Shown: positions 38,216 through 48,440 of the stretch, piece by piece | How positions within the stretch are numbered: the first letter of the stretch is position 1 | Layout: each line of letters begins with the position of its first letter | Origin: Metallyticus violacea | Taxonomy: Eukaryota; Arthropoda; Insecta; Mantodea; Metallyticidae | DNA: 64,000 nucleotides | Reading direction: 5' to 3' | Assembly: GCA_030762175.1 (NCBI GenBank) | Contig: CM060846.1 | Coordinates: 312,403,012-312,467,011 of the forward strand | Notes under the pieces: model-generated | Told to the model about the DNA's origin: nothing | Database searches by the model: none | Seen by the model: only the letters and a program-made list of their open reading frames with translations | Position numbers and translations under genes: made by a program

Positions 38216-40860
38216 TAGATATTGATTTAATAGAGTCGCGAAAATGGTGCGCTAGGAAATAGGAATGCACATCCGGTCTATCTCAGAGAAAACAGAGAAT
38301 AGGTATGTCCAAATCCTATGGAGGCAGGGTTGCTAGGCTGTACACTTTGTCTTCTTAGATTTATTAGGTGCTAACTGTCATACTTCTTATTTCTCAGTAC
38401 AGCTTTTTCATTTATTTTACATTTTGTGCTAGATATGAATTAAATGAACCAATGGCATATACTGTACTTGCCACAGAAACCGTCGTGCCTTTTAACTCGT
38501 TTAGAACAGTTACTGTTGCTGTTTAAATTGTTAAAATAGGTAGACTCGTACTATTGCATGCTCGATCACAGTATAATCGATAGTATGATTTAATTTATCA
38601 TATTATTCTTTATTGCACGAGTAAATGTTTAAGAAACGAGCGAAGCAATTTTCGTATTTTACAATGTAATAATTGTTTAGTAGGTTTTTTTTTTTTTGTA
38701 TACTACAATTATAAAAGAATATTAATATAAAATAAAATGAAAATTAATGTACAATTTTCATTGAATTTGAAGTCAATAACTTCTTTTATTATACTTTGAC
38801 GTTATTGTGTCCATGGAGATTAGTTTCTGTATTGAAGATGGACAAGAAATTTTAACCCAAGGTGAAAAGGCTGAGCTGCCACTATTACCTAGAAAAGCTC
38901 ATGAAACTTGTCAGAAGGAATACGACAGATTTATTAATTAGATAGACAGTAAAAATCTTATGGAATAAATGCAATGAATATTAGTGAATTATTGTTTTCA
39001 GTAATACATTGTATCGTAATATAATGTTCAGTTAATGGCAGCATTTTAGTAATGAAAATTTAATGATGCAATTGTTATAGTAATTTTATGCTATTTGTCT
39101 CTATGTAGTATTTTATTAACGATTGTGATGTACATTTAAGGATGTTTGCAGTTGTATACAAAAATATATTATTATAGGCGTCTTTCCTCTTCCTTAGATT
39201 TTTAAGTCGAACTTATAGTGCTTTATTTATCTCTTTCTAAACGACACTTAGTATTTGTAATAGAATATTTATTTTAAAAAAAATTAAATATTATGCTATA
39301 TTAATTTTATGTAAATATTAATTCAATTATTCAATACTTTTATTAATTGTATTTATGTTTGTGGGTATGGTCTGGCCATATTGTTGACTTAATTAAAATT
39401 AAATGTGTGTAATTTGTAACATAAAGATGCTGAGATTCTATATTGAAAGATTAGGCCTCTTTCTGGTAGCGCTGTATAGAGGTTAACATTATCTTCTTTT
39501 TTGATGCATGAACTTACGAACTATAAATAAAATACGGGTACTCTGCACAGCATAAGTAATATTCAAATGGTTTTATTGAAACTAAAGATATGGGTGAATG
39601 GTACGAACTAGAATGAGAGAAAAAAGTTAACGCAACGGGAATCTAATTATATTCCTGTAGATTTGTGCTTTTGTTTTTGTCACAGAAAATGATACTTAAG
39701 GGATGTAGCATATTTTATACGATGATTGAGCAGTTGTTAATGTATTTAGAAACAAAAAAGATGGGGTTTTGCAGGGCTGCCTCTTTCAGGTAAATAATCC
39801 GGGTCTCATGCTGCGTAATGGTCATGTAAGTAGGAGAGGGGAATCACCCACCGGGCCGACTCCGACACTCTTACGTACCAAAAAGTTAAAGACCGGTGGT
39901 GGAACATATGCTGACCTTGAGGGTCATTCATCTGCTCCACAACATCCCAGCGAGTCTGCCAATTGTTTATCGCTCATCCATGTGAAGGGATTAAACTTTT
40001 ATTTCCTGACAATATGTCCTTTTACGTTAGCAGTCATCCTGACAGCGGATAAACTCAAAAACACATAAAATAAAAATAACCTAAGCTTCTTACATACTGG
40101 AATTTGTATAAGAAGTGTCGCTCATATTTTTCTTAGAGACACAAAATTGGGTAAGCTTCTATATCATAAACTTCGTGCACATATTTCAAAGCATTAGAAT
40201 GGATCAGGAAGTAACACAATCTCCTCTTTCGCTCAATATGACGAGATATAAAAGGCACATTGTGAACTAAATAACAGTTTTCTTGCACTTCTTTACAGAT
40301 ACAGACCAGAGCACAGATTTACAATTCGCACTCATCTTCAAACAACTGAATAAGAGCACATATTTTCTGAACAGTATCTTCGTCTTTCAAATAAACTCAT
40401 ATGATGCGATAGCCAGTGTTTAATGGTATAGCTTGTTTAAGGAACCATAATGTGCCGGTGCACCACCTTTTTGCTATATCACTTCGACAGAACGGGGCTG
40501 TTTTCAAGTTCTAGAGTAACTTTTCTAACATCTCGATATATCACTCGCTGGTAAAGAATGGTCTCATGACCCCGCCACCCACAGCTACCTTTCCAGCTTG
40601 GAAACTCTCCCCAAGGTCGGCAATCGAAGCTCTACCCCCCCCCCCCCCTGTTGCGACTTGTTATTCCTGAACCTTTTAACTCTTATATTCTCCTTCTCCC
40701 CGTCTTCTTATGTAAGGCCTACAGTTTCTAAAAAATATAGCGATATTTTTTTTGGAATTTATTTTAATTAGTGCAACATGCTAATAATATGTTTGAGTAT
40801 TTTTCTCACACAAAGCTCATATGTAGGCAAGTTTTACTTTGGGTTTTCTTTTTTAAATTT
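38216..40860. other. AT-rich region with one GC-richer ORF patch
   Basis: Mostly AT-rich. At 39769-40068 a 99-codon + strand frame lies in a GC-richer patch. It starts behind TTTTGCAG and contains CAT|GTAAGT at about 39826, so a 52-base exon is conceivable. The peptide (for example FQVNNPGLMLRNGH) is not recognised. A C14 run lies at 40635-40648. Confidence 0.4.
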
Positions 40861-41185
40861 GTTATTATTATTATTATTATTATTATCATCATTATCATTG
40901 TTATTATTATTTATATTTAAAGACTGTCTTTTGTCATTAGCATCCCATTAAATTCAGGGCGTGAAACGCCTATGAATTTTTCTCAGAGATCTCTTCTTTA
41001 AGGCTTGAGGTTCTTTACATGCCATAAATCTACGACACGGGGCCCACGGCTTAATTTTCCTTCCGAAAGAAGTCGTACTTAGAATTTTTACTCCCTAAAT
41101 ATCCATCGACGCTGATCGGGTTTTAACCCACTACATTGGGTCTACCAGGAAAGTATGGTTCCCACTAGACCACCATGACTGTTTG
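40861..41185 (-). mobile_element. SINE-A copy with tRNA-like head, minus orientation
   Basis: This is the only SINE-A copy here with a visible A box. On the minus strand TGGTCTAGTGG (complement of 41162-41172) fits the pol III A-box consensus, and GGGTTAAAACCC (complement of 41118-41129) is a decayed B box 33 bases on. The body shows the family landmarks: TTTCGGAAGGAAAA, GCCGTGGGCCCCGTGTCGTA, AAAGAACCTCAAGCC and GTTTCACGCCCTGAATTTAA. The 3' tail merges into a (TTA)n/(AAT)n microsatellite at 40861-40913, suggesting the microsatellite grew from the SINE tail. The copy is diverged and probably old. Confidence 0.83.
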
Positions 41186-41330
41186 TGTAGGCTTTGAAAG
41201 TACAGTTAGATAGAAAGAATTCGAAATGATATATAGCTATAGGATATATAGCTTCATATGGGGAAAATAGTTTCGGTCATTATAATTTTTTAGTTATTTA
41301 TTGTTTAATGAAGGTGCACTCCAACTTTGC

Positions 41331-41396
41331 AGTTTTTCAGCTTCAGCTCAGAATGTACTTCATGAAGTTTTTCAGCTTAAGCTCGGAATGTACTTC
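41331..41396. repeat. Local tandem duplication of a 31 bp unit
   Basis: 41331-41361 and 41366-41396 differ at two positions. Both begin AGTTTTTCAGCTT and end GAATGTACTTC, with a 35 base period. Confidence 0.85.
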
Positions 41397-41494
41397 CACT
41401 CTGTATAGATGATTATTATGGCCTGCTTCCGGGAGGGTGGGGGGCTTGGAAATTCAGCGGCTCACAATTTCGCAAAATGTGTTATAAATGCCAA

Positions 41495-42245
41495 AGGTTG
41501 TTCAATAAAGAAAACTGTGTTGAGCCGAGTATTAACCTTTCCTCTCAACAAAACTTCAGCTGAGGCATATACAGAGTTCTATAGCACAGCTCGAAAAGGG
41601 CTGGCAATCAATTTCTAAGGAAGGTGAACCCGCTGCTCCAGTTTGTGCTCTAACAGAAGAAAACGTTAACACGGCTGCTATCATTATGAGAGAGGGTTGT
41701 TGAAACACATTAAGAACACTTTCCGAAATTCTGAAAATGGGACTAGTGCCACCCACATGTTAACTAAAAAGTTGCATATGAGACGTGGTTCCAAGACTGC
41801 TGATTCCTGAACAAAAAAAGGTTCGTGTCCAAGTTTGCATGAAGTTTAAGATAATGTTACAGCAGAATACGGGGATTCTTTCAAAGGTAATCACTGCTAA
41901 TGAATCTTGGCTACTGAGAGCAAACAGCAGAGTGTGAAAATCTCCAGCATCACAAAATATAATAAAATAAAATAAATCAGGGAATTGTTATCAGCATGTT
42001 GTACCTGCACACACAAAGTTAAACTGAGAAATACTACAGAGATGTCCTGAAAACTCTGTAAGGCCTTATCACATGCGAAAAGTCAAATTTCCGTGCAAAA
42101 TACTGGATGTTACACCACGATAATGCACAACCACACATTGCAAATGATGTTGCTTAATATCTCACAAAAATCAATTATAAGTGCGTCACTCACTCTCCCT
42201 ATAGTCCAGATTAAGTCCCGTGTGGATTTTCCTTTTTCCTTTATG
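41495..42245 (+). mobile_element. Decayed mariner-like transposase, + strand
   Basis: The left edge AGGTTGTTCAATAAAGAA resembles the terminal repeat of the 38 kb fragment. Coding landmarks follow in mariner order with many stops and frame changes: NKTSAEAYTEFYSTAR near 41560, ALTEENVNTAAIIMREG near 41660, VPRLLIPEQKKVRVQVCMKF near 41800, a TANESW block near 41900, WMLHHDNAQPHIANDVA near 42108, and THSPYSPD followed by PCGF near 42215. The first catalytic Asp (usually DE-W) is Asn here. The Asp of HHDNA is kept. The third (usually CDF or SDF) is Gly. The right end is not resolved and may be lost in the adjacent SINE cluster. Confidence 0.78.
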
Positions 42246-42269
42246 GCATTTGCATGGTATACTGATATC

Positions 42270-42305
42270 GCCTGTAGTGCCTCAGTAGTAAAAACGGGCG
42301 TTAAA
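42270..42305. repeat. 36 bp shared motif, copy 2
   Basis: A partner of 22038-22073, 34 of 36 bases identical, same orientation. Here it lies just beyond the last recognisable codons of the 41.5 kb mariner. Confidence 0.7.
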
Positions 42306-42344
42306 CACTATTAAAAAACATACACTGATGGTTCATTGTTGTTG

Positions 42345-42749
42345 ATTTTATTTATTTACGGACGCTGTTTAACAGATCAGGTTATCAGTGTCCCATACTA
42401 TTTAGGGCGTGAAACGGCCAACTCTCTCCTTTCAGGTTTGAGGTTCTACGACACGGGACTCACGGTTTTACTTACGCTGATGACCTGAGCTATTAAAGAG
42501 CGTCCATAAATAAATCACGGCTTTACTTCCCTTCCGAAGGAAACCATACTTAGGATTTTTTCGGGCGTAAAAGTATGGGTGGGTTCCATGTCGTACATTT
42601 ACGGCACGAAAAAGAACCTGAAGCCTGAAGGAAGAGGCCTCTGAGCAAAATTTATTGGCCGTTTCACGCCCTGAATAGAATGGGACGCTGATGACCTGAG
42701 GTGTCAAAGAGCGTCCTTAAAGTCAAAAAAAAAAAAAAAAAAAAAAAAA
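42345..42749. mobile_element. Nested composite of SINE-A copies in opposite orientations
   Basis: A minus-orientation SINE-A (42345-42473, resuming 42516-42560) is interrupted at 42474-42515 by a 42-base piece of SINE-A 3' end in plus orientation (ACGCTGATGACCTGAGC onward, ending in ATAAATAAAT). The interruption is flanked by CACGGTTTTACTT (42461-42473) and CACGGCTTTACTT (42516-42528), a 13 bp target-site duplication with one difference. A further plus-orientation SINE-A body follows at 42561-42749. It starts CGGGCGTAAAA, lacks about 30 internal bases, and ends in an A25 tract at 42725-42749. The duplication and A-rich tails indicate LINE-type target-primed insertion. The opposed copies could fold into a long hairpin if transcribed. 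Confidence 0.85.
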
Positions 42750-43031
42750 CACCAGGACCGACTGATGGTACATGATTGTCTCATCGTTAGCTGGTACCCA
42801 TTTACTTAACAGCTTAATTGTGCAATGGGAACCTTAAAAGGAATTTTGTAATTACTCCTATTAAATACATCTTTCTTTTAACATATTAAACACGTATTAT
42901 TTGTTCTTCGTTTTAAAATATACTGACACCTAACTTCACCGACTTGGCTTGCTACAGCCAGCAAGTGAACAAATTCCTTTATGGAAATGTAAATCAACAC
43001 TATCATGTTACTCCTAATCTTGTCTTTCTTC

Positions 43032-43201
43032 AATATATTATGATTTTTTTATTGATCTATTTATGGACGCTCTTTAACAGCTCAGGTCATCAGCGTCCTA
43101 TTCAACTCAGGGCGTGAAACGGCCGACAAATTTTGCTCAGAGGCCTCTCTTTCAGGCTTGAGGTTCTTTTTCGTGCCGTAAATGTACAATGCATTATGAT
43201 T
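43032..43201 (-). mobile_element. 5'-truncated SINE-A with target-site duplication
   Basis: The body at 43046-43187, in minus orientation, runs from the A/T-rich tail (TTTTTTATTGATCTATTTATGG) to GTGCCGTAAATGTAC, lacking the upstream body and tRNA head. It is bounded by AATATATTATGATT (43032-43045) and AATGCATTATGATT (43188-43201), 12 of 14 identical, which I read as the target-site duplication. It is highly similar to the 44.2 kb copy. Confidence 0.85.
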
Positions 43202-44164
43202 GTTAACACAAAGTGATGCGCATATTTAAATAGACGGCCTCTCAATGGCGATGCACATATTGGTTCAGTATTTTTCCATACCGCATTACAGTGGGTCTAG
43301 GTAATGAGTTTACGGTCTAAAAATTCTACGTGTTACACTATTTGGGAGATATAATTCCAGAGTTTAGAGATTCTCTGCATTATGATCGATAATGATGGTG
43401 GTAGTTGCTGGGTAATGCGATGCAATATGAGTTCCATCTGTTAGGAATGCTGATAATGCTATCACCAAAGGGAGTGATCAGACGGTGCCTCGTAAGCCAT
43501 CCTCGATGATGGAAAATGATGATGCTATCTTGGCGAGACGAGAACGCAAATTCATTCAAGCTGAAAAAAGGAAAGAAAAACGAAAAGACGCAATCTTCTT
43601 TAAAAGTTAATAACTTTTAGATGCGAAACAAAATTAGAATCGCAAACAAAAACATACAAGCTAACACTTTACTCTTCGTAAGTCCCTTGAAATAGTATTT
43701 CAACTATTATTTAAATTAAGGAGATTTAGTGAAAGAAAAACTGTTATTCGAACGAAACACTAATTTCTGATAACTTGAGCGAAGATTCTAGCTGAATGTG
43801 CTATTAATACTTGATGAAATGTATTTATGTATTAAAATTCACTGGCGAAAGTATTATAATTAATAGGACCTTACAGAAATTGAAATAAAGAATGAATTTA
43901 AGGCACGTCAATATTTTTACAGGTGATCCCCAACAAAATACCATACAAACCTTCATAGAAATTCAGTCATCAATTACATCAATAAACATGTATCCGAAAA
44001 CCTATCCTTTTAATAAATCCGTTTTCTCTTTTGCAGAGAAGGGTATTTATATTTTCATATAGCTGAAGAATCGCGCATTTCTCCGGTCGGTAATTAATTT
44101 TTCCCCTTTTTTCTCTGTAATTGAATTCAGAATCATTTGTTTTATTTAGAGAATGATACTAACA
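43202..44164. other. Spacer between SINE-A copies
   Basis: No gene or known repeat was recognised in this roughly 960-base stretch. Confidence 0.45.
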
Positions 44165-44440
44165 ACTTAATTTGATTTTTTTTTTATTAATTTATTTATG
44201 GACGCTCTTTAACAGCTCAGGTCATCAGCGTCCCATTCAACTCAGGGCGTGAAACGGCCGACAAATTTTGCTCAGAGGCCTCTCTTTCAGGCTTGAGGTT
44301 CTTTTTCGTGCCGTAAATGTACGACACGGGACCCACGGCTCTACTTCCCTTCCGAAGGAAGCCATACTTAGGATTTTTACGCCCGAAAAAATCCATCGGT
44401 CCTGGCCGGGTTCGAACCCGCGATCTTGGACTTTATTTGA
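44165..44440 (-). mobile_element. Well-preserved SINE-A with B box and target-site duplication
   Basis: The best-preserved body in the window lies at 44176-44429, in minus orientation. It runs from a T-rich tail through GGACGCTCTTTAACAGCTCA, GGGCGTGAAACGGCCGACAA, CTCAGAGGCCTCTC, CGTGCCGTAAATGTACGAC, CTTCCCTTCCGAAGGAAGCC and GGCCGGGTTCGAACCCGCG. The B box (GGGTTCGAACCC at 44408-44419) is a perfect match and palindromic. The A-box half of the head is missing, so the copy is slightly 5'-truncated. Flanks ACTTAATTTGA (44165-44175) and ACTTTATTTGA (44430-44440) form an 11 bp duplication with one difference. This is probably one of the younger insertions. Confidence 0.9.
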
Positions 44441-47400
44441 GTTGAAAATGGTGCTTTTTGGGTACTATAATTATAGTAAATACTGCTCTTTAGGTATCCG
44501 AATTCAACGTTGTATTTTACCCAGGCTTTGCTTATATGATGTTCTTTCATCGCATGTAGCCAATGCTTTTTGAATTAAGTTCAATTTTATAATATATGTA
44601 TATCTCCCAATATGACTAAACGAATTTTGCTGAATCCCATCCATCTCTATATCCATAAATGGGAATGGCAGAAAGAGGCCATATATTACAGAATATTTCA
44701 TGATCTCAGGAATATATTTCCGATCTGCAATCACTGCCTCAGGTTAAGCTCTAATGTGATCTTGGAGCCCTGCGTTATACGAAATGGCAATGCTAGAAGT
44801 AAAAGAGGAAGGTGGGATGCTCAGGGTAACAGGAGCAATACGTCTCCCTTCTGAAAGATGCAGAAAGAGGAAACAAATAATCGAAGGCAAAAAGCCGTAT
44901 ATAAACTTTCAGGAAACTATGGAGGGCGGATAAAAATGTTGTAGAATGCTCGGGGCTACGGGAGAGAAACACGGAGAGCATTGTCGGTGTGTTAAAAACA
45001 TATGTGAATCAAACGTGATGGATTCTTCATTCTTGCGTCAATATTGTTCCCATGCAATAAACTCAAGTACTAACTGTAGCACGTGAGATATTCTAAACTT
45101 CAATTATTTTGGTATTAAAAGTGATTTTGTTTTAGCTTTGCTAAATTCAATGTCTTGTTCAAGAATCTTTACTTGGGATAGTCAAGTAACGGGACGTTAT
45201 ACAGAAAAGTACATAAGCAAAACCTTGGATAACAAAAAAGTCTTCTTTTTGAGCTGGTGCTGACGAAGGAGGCTGCACAGAGCGGATTTAGCAAAGAAGT
45301 TAGTGAAAAAATTGGGTATGCCCTATTCTGGAGGTAGTAGCTCAAGAGAATAAGAATATGGACAGATATTTTGTACAATGATACTAATAGTATTGTTAGG
45401 TTTATTAGATATAGGGAGAACTATTGCCTGAGACATGTTTTTGAAAAGATTTTTTAACCTTTGGTTCAGAATGCACCAATCACTTCTAGGGCATTTTGTA
45501 GGTTTGTTTAACTTTATAAGAAATGAATTTATGTTTGAATAATTGGACAAATTAAGAACTGAGAATGTTTCGATCGATATATGATTAAGAGAAACGTGTC
45601 TAATATCAAGGTATTGGAAGATATTTATATCTTGAATGGAGGATATGGATAAAGAAATGAACAACAGAAGACAAAAGCTGTTTCATTTTATAAGGAATTA
45701 AAAATTATAATGAAAGGAAAAGACACACTAATAAATACAAAAATAAAGAAAGAGGAACCTAGCAACCCGAAGTGTTAACTGCGTACCTACTTTATTCATT
45801 AATATATAGCGCCTACACATTTACAAGTGTTCAGAAAGTCGCTGTGCACTTAAAGCAATGGAGGTAGATTTATTTGTCAGCATTGTAGGATACTTCACAG
45901 CCAAGAAAGTTACAGGAAGTAACATGTTCAATTACAATTGCTTTTTATATAAGGATCCCAGAAGGATATAACTTTTATTTTTGAAAGGATGTTTTGTAAC
46001 TTTTTGTAATTGTAATAAAGCCCATTGTAATATTCTTTCATTTTCAGCAATATAAACTAATTTTCCAGAAATAAGATAGTCATTAATATTTTATTAAACG
46101 ACATTTAGTAAAACCACTAGCGTTAACTTTCTATTCTCATATAATTTCGTCCAAGTAAAAACTGGAAACCAAAGGTGACAGGCTACATGATTGTCCATTC
46201 CCTTATTTACTATTATGAATTTTATATTTCTACTTTCTACAAATTTTATTTAAATCTTTGTTTCCTTATAAAATAATGATATGCAATATAGAATAGACTC
46301 GGGCGTATAGATAGACAGAATGTGTTGAGGGTTTATTATGTTAATGAAGGCGAGACAGTGTCTTCCGGCTTTTCGAAAGCAGTGAACATACCTGATATAT
46401 GGAGAAGGGAAATTAATAGAGTTTTAAATTTATTTTGAAAAGTTATATTTTGTTGTAAAGGATGTCTTTATTTATTAGTTTCTGAATTAATGTATTTCAA
46501 ACATTGAAGGGTTTTGTAGAGTGTCCGGGCTAAAGCGAAGTCATGCGCTTTGTAAAAGATTAATACAAAATAAATAAATAAGTGGTTCTTGACATTAAGC
46601 GGACTTGAGTTGAGTAATTAGTGTAGGTGATCGCAATTACCTCTCTAGCATGACAGTTACGTAAGAAGTGCTGCTCTTCGTGCTTCACATTTTGTGTCAC
46701 TTTCCTATGTTTCATCATCGTATATCATCCCAAAAACGAATTCCGGCCGTCAAGGGTTTTACAAGGTGGTTTGCCATTATATACTGACAGTACAGTTTAC
46801 AAACTACAAGCTCTCGGCATTCACAACAAATATGCATATGGTATAATGAGTAATTTACAAGTAATGTGGTATTTCCTGCAACTCAAATGTTTTATTTTGT
46901 TATAGTTCAAATAACTTAAAGGAAATATGCCTTTATGTGCTTTTCCCTGCTTTAGAGATCTTTTAAGTTGCTGCTTTGAGCAGGGTTCATTTTACAAGAT
47001 CCTTGCAGTCTGTGCGTAGAAATCGCTTGCACTGCATTCCCCCTCTAACCACAGCATGACTTGAGCATCTTTGCAATCACGGAAAAAGAAAATTGAATTC
47101 TTTCTACTCACGAACTTCGAGACTTCCCATCTATTGACATGCGTTTTTTAAAACTCTTTTTCTCATATGTTGCACTTTTTGCTGGAGCAATGGTTATGTG
47201 TTTTGCTAATTATTGAATACAAACTCATTAGGTGAATAATGCATATACGCAATTTTGAAGAAACTCCATTTCAAGCATTCTTGGTCTATTGCTTGGTATT
47301 GGGCAGCTATCAATGAAGTCTGTTGCGCTCTCAGATTATTGCTGATGCTGGTGATATCCAATTCTGGCTTCTAATGACAGTAGTCTGTACAATTTGGAAA

Positions 47401-47755
47401 GCAATTTATCCTCTGTTTATTGCACTTGAACACTGGCTTGCCCTGAAAGAAAGGTCAGATGTTGGTTCCAGAATGCCAGGATCACGTTAACCTCAAGTAG
47501 TTGTCGAAGACATATTTTAAATTTAATTATATAGGAAAGCAGGTGATTCTTGAGATAAAGCACTTCTTATAATTTGATGCATTTGTTTTGAAATTGATTT
47601 AAATCTTAGTTCTTCTAAGGTTCTCAGTTTCTTTCCTGTAAGATACCATTGCATAAAAATAAGTACATATTCCCGCTTTTCCTTTACTTACCACTAGAAA
47701 ACTGAGCAACATCTTCTTATACTTCTCTAGTGCAGTTCATTAAATAATTCATCAT
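44441..47755. other. AT-rich region, no supported gene
   Basis: Several short frames on both strands (for example 113 codons minus at 45323-45664) carry no recognised motif. An (AATA)n-ended segment near 46500-46582 could be the end of a retroposon but has no other support. Confidence 0.45.
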
Positions 47756-48014
47756 CAACTCAGTTGTCAAACCTGCCATTGTCTTCCGGAAATCCATAAA
47801 TCAAATTCCATTTCTCTCCGCCCATCCATTGGTATGGTTTTCTAGCTTTCATGGCCTCTTTGGTCAGCCAGTTTTCTTTCTTTGCTCTGGTAACCCTCAA
47901 TTATAATTTTTGGCAATCTTTGCTCTAACATTCCTTTGACGTGTCCATGCCACTGCCATCTTTTCCTTTCAATGATGTCATAATGCCCAGTTGCTCTGTT
48001 TTTAAAACTGTTTT

Positions 48015-48250
48015 ACAGGCAGTGTACATTAATGATTCATGGGATGAAACGATAAATAAGGAAAACATTAGATTTTTTAAAGAATAAAATGTTCCAAGTT
48101 TAAGTTTAGGATATCTTCCCAGTGTTTGTCATTTATGAGGATTGAGAAAAACCTGGAAAAAGCCTCAGTCAGAATGACGGACTTGGAGAGAATTAAACTC
48201 CAGACCTCCTGCTCACGAGTGCGTGTCTTAACGACCTCGGCCTCTCGTGG
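48015..48250 (-). mobile_element. SINE-B copy 1, inserted into the LINE relic
   Basis: The minus strand from about 48250 reads GAGGCCGAGGTCGTTAAGAC (A-box-like, reminiscent of Leu or Ser tRNAs). Then come an arm-like stretch with CTCGTGAGCAGGAGGTCTGG, a B-box-like GAGTTTAATTCTC, and the body CAGGTTTTTCTCAATCC, AAATGACAAACACTGGG, ending in GTTTCATCCCATGAATCATT and TGCCTGT near 48015. The second copy at 57.05-57.28 kb is collinear throughout. It lies between the YG-E-W and GHV blocks of the reverse transcriptase relic, so it inserted into that element. A clear target-site duplication was not found. Confidence 0.78.
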
Positions 48251-48413
48251 CAATCCTGTTAATTTCTTATTTTTTCGATTCTAGATTTTCCAGTCGTACT
48301 TTTTAGAACTTTCATTTCAATGATTAAAATGTTTCCCCAGTGTAAATTTCCAAATTTTAGCACCGTGTACTACATTACCTCGAATTATGCTTTGATATAT
48401 TTTCACTTTTCTG

Positions 48414-48440
48414 TATTATTATTATTATTATTATTATTAT
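48414..48440. repeat. (ATT)n microsatellite within the LINE relic
   Basis: About nine ATT units interrupt the minus-strand reverse transcriptase fragments. Confidence 0.9.

Noticed and set aside
44408..44419. Perfect B box as a sign of a real tRNA gene
   Set aside because: It is part of a SINE-A copy with target-site duplication. The A-box half is missing and no cloverleaf can be formed.
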